Origin: JASFEQ01 sp050122535
GTDB lineage: Bacteria > Desulfobacterota > DSM-4660 > Desulfatiglandales > HGW-15
Direction: 5' to 3'
NCBI GenBank assembly: GCA_050122535.1
Contig: JASFIT010000274.1
Coordinates: 1-6,377 of the forward strand
DNA length: 6,377 nucleotides
A model generated the notes under the pieces. That model was not told where the DNA came from, did not search any database, and saw only the letters and a program-made list of their open reading frames with translations. A program made the position numbers and the translations under genes. This document shows positions 5,963-6,377 of this stretch, piece after piece. The number at the start of each line of letters is the position of its first letter. Positions within the stretch are counted from its first letter, which is position 1.

Positions 5963-6377
5963 ATGACAAGACACCTCCAGAGAGAATTAGACCGGTTGAA
6001 AAAGAGGATTCTTTCCCTGGGTGCCATGGCAGAAGAACGTGCTCGCATGGCCGTAAAGGCAATTGAGAACAGGGACGGGGAGCTTGCGCAAAAGATCATA
6101 GATAAGGACTATGAGATTGATGAGGCGGAAATAGAAATCGAAGAGGAATGTCTCAAAATTTTGGCGCTGCACCAACCCGTTGCCGTGGATCTGCGTTTTC
6201 TGAGCGCGGTGATAAAGATCAACAATGACCTGGAAAGAATAGGCGATGAGGCGGTAAATATAGCCCATCGCGTGCGTATCATTGCAAAAAGACCCAAGCT
6301 GGATATTCCCTTTGATTATTTGAGAATGGCTGAAAAGACTGAGGCCATGCTCAAGAAGAGCCTGGATGCGGTTGTGA
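5963..6377 (+). CDS. phoU: Phosphate signalling protein PhoU, N-terminal part (runs off the window)
   Basis: An open frame of 138 codons continues past the window edge; full PhoU proteins are about 220-240 residues, so rather over half is present. It begins MTRHLQRELDRLKKRILSLG and is almost wholly helical and charged, as expected for the PhoU three-helix bundle. Two acidic E/DxxxD metal-site motifs are visible: Asp49-Asp53 (DYEID) and Glu91-Asp95 (ERIGD, within NNDLERIGDEAVNIA at 87-101). The segment LALHQPVAVDLRFLSAVIKI (67-86) is a classic family signature. AGAGG at 5950-5954 lies 8 bp before the ATG, and the gap to pstB is 17 bp. PhoU is known to convey transporter status to PhoR and repress the Pho response when phosphate is plentiful, so the full signalling chain is encoded here. 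Confidence 0.95.
   Translation, partial: MTRHLQRELDRLKKRILSLGAMAEERARMAVKAIENRDGELAQKIIDKDYEIDEAEIEIEEECLKILALHQPVAVDLRFLSAVIKINNDLERIGDEAVNIAHRVRIIAKRPKLDIPFDYLRMAEKTEAMLKKSLDAVV

Overview
The window is a nearly complete phosphate-starvation locus, with every gene on the + strand: the tail of a phoB-type response regulator, phoR, pstS, pstC, pstA, pstB and the first half of phoU. The protein style (a PhoR with extracytoplasmic sensor, HAMP and PAS; a short PstS of about 270 residues; two 303-residue permeases) and the contiguous phoBR-pstSCAB-phoU order suit a Gram-negative bacterium of the Desulfobacterota (former Deltaproteobacteria). This placement is inferred from family resemblance and intergenic repeat style, not from a phylogenetic marker.

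Layout. 1-153 is the C-terminal winged helix of PhoB. 157-1938 is phoR, starting with GTG 3 bp after phoB. 1939-2199 is a 261-bp control region with two arrays of CTAACA-type direct repeats, each with an exact 11-bp period. I read these as PhoB boxes: three units at 1971-2003 followed by a -10-like hexamer at 2013-2018, and four units at 2124-2167 just upstream of the pstS start. 2200-3018 is pstS. A perfect 11-bp hairpin at 3034-3060 separates it from pstC (3104-4015). A 212-bp non-coding gap (4016-4227) made largely of short-period repeats and hairpins separates pstC from pstA (4228-5139). pstB (5181-5945) and the 5' part of phoU (from 5963, running off the window) follow closely.

How it works together, from known Pho systems. 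PstS captures periplasmic phosphate and PstC-PstA carry it across the membrane using ATP hydrolysed by PstB. PhoU links transporter state to PhoR. PhoR phosphorylates PhoB when phosphate is scarce, and PhoB~P binds the box arrays upstream of pstS to raise pst expression. The locus therefore carries sensor, regulator, target promoter and transporter together.

No previously undescribed system is visible. The coding genes look intact and canonical. The less ordinary material is all intergenic: the doubled PhoB-box arrays with a mini-ORF and an orphan ribosome-binding sequence between pstS and its distal promoter, the pstS/pstC hairpin, and the repeat-built spacer splitting pstC from pstA.
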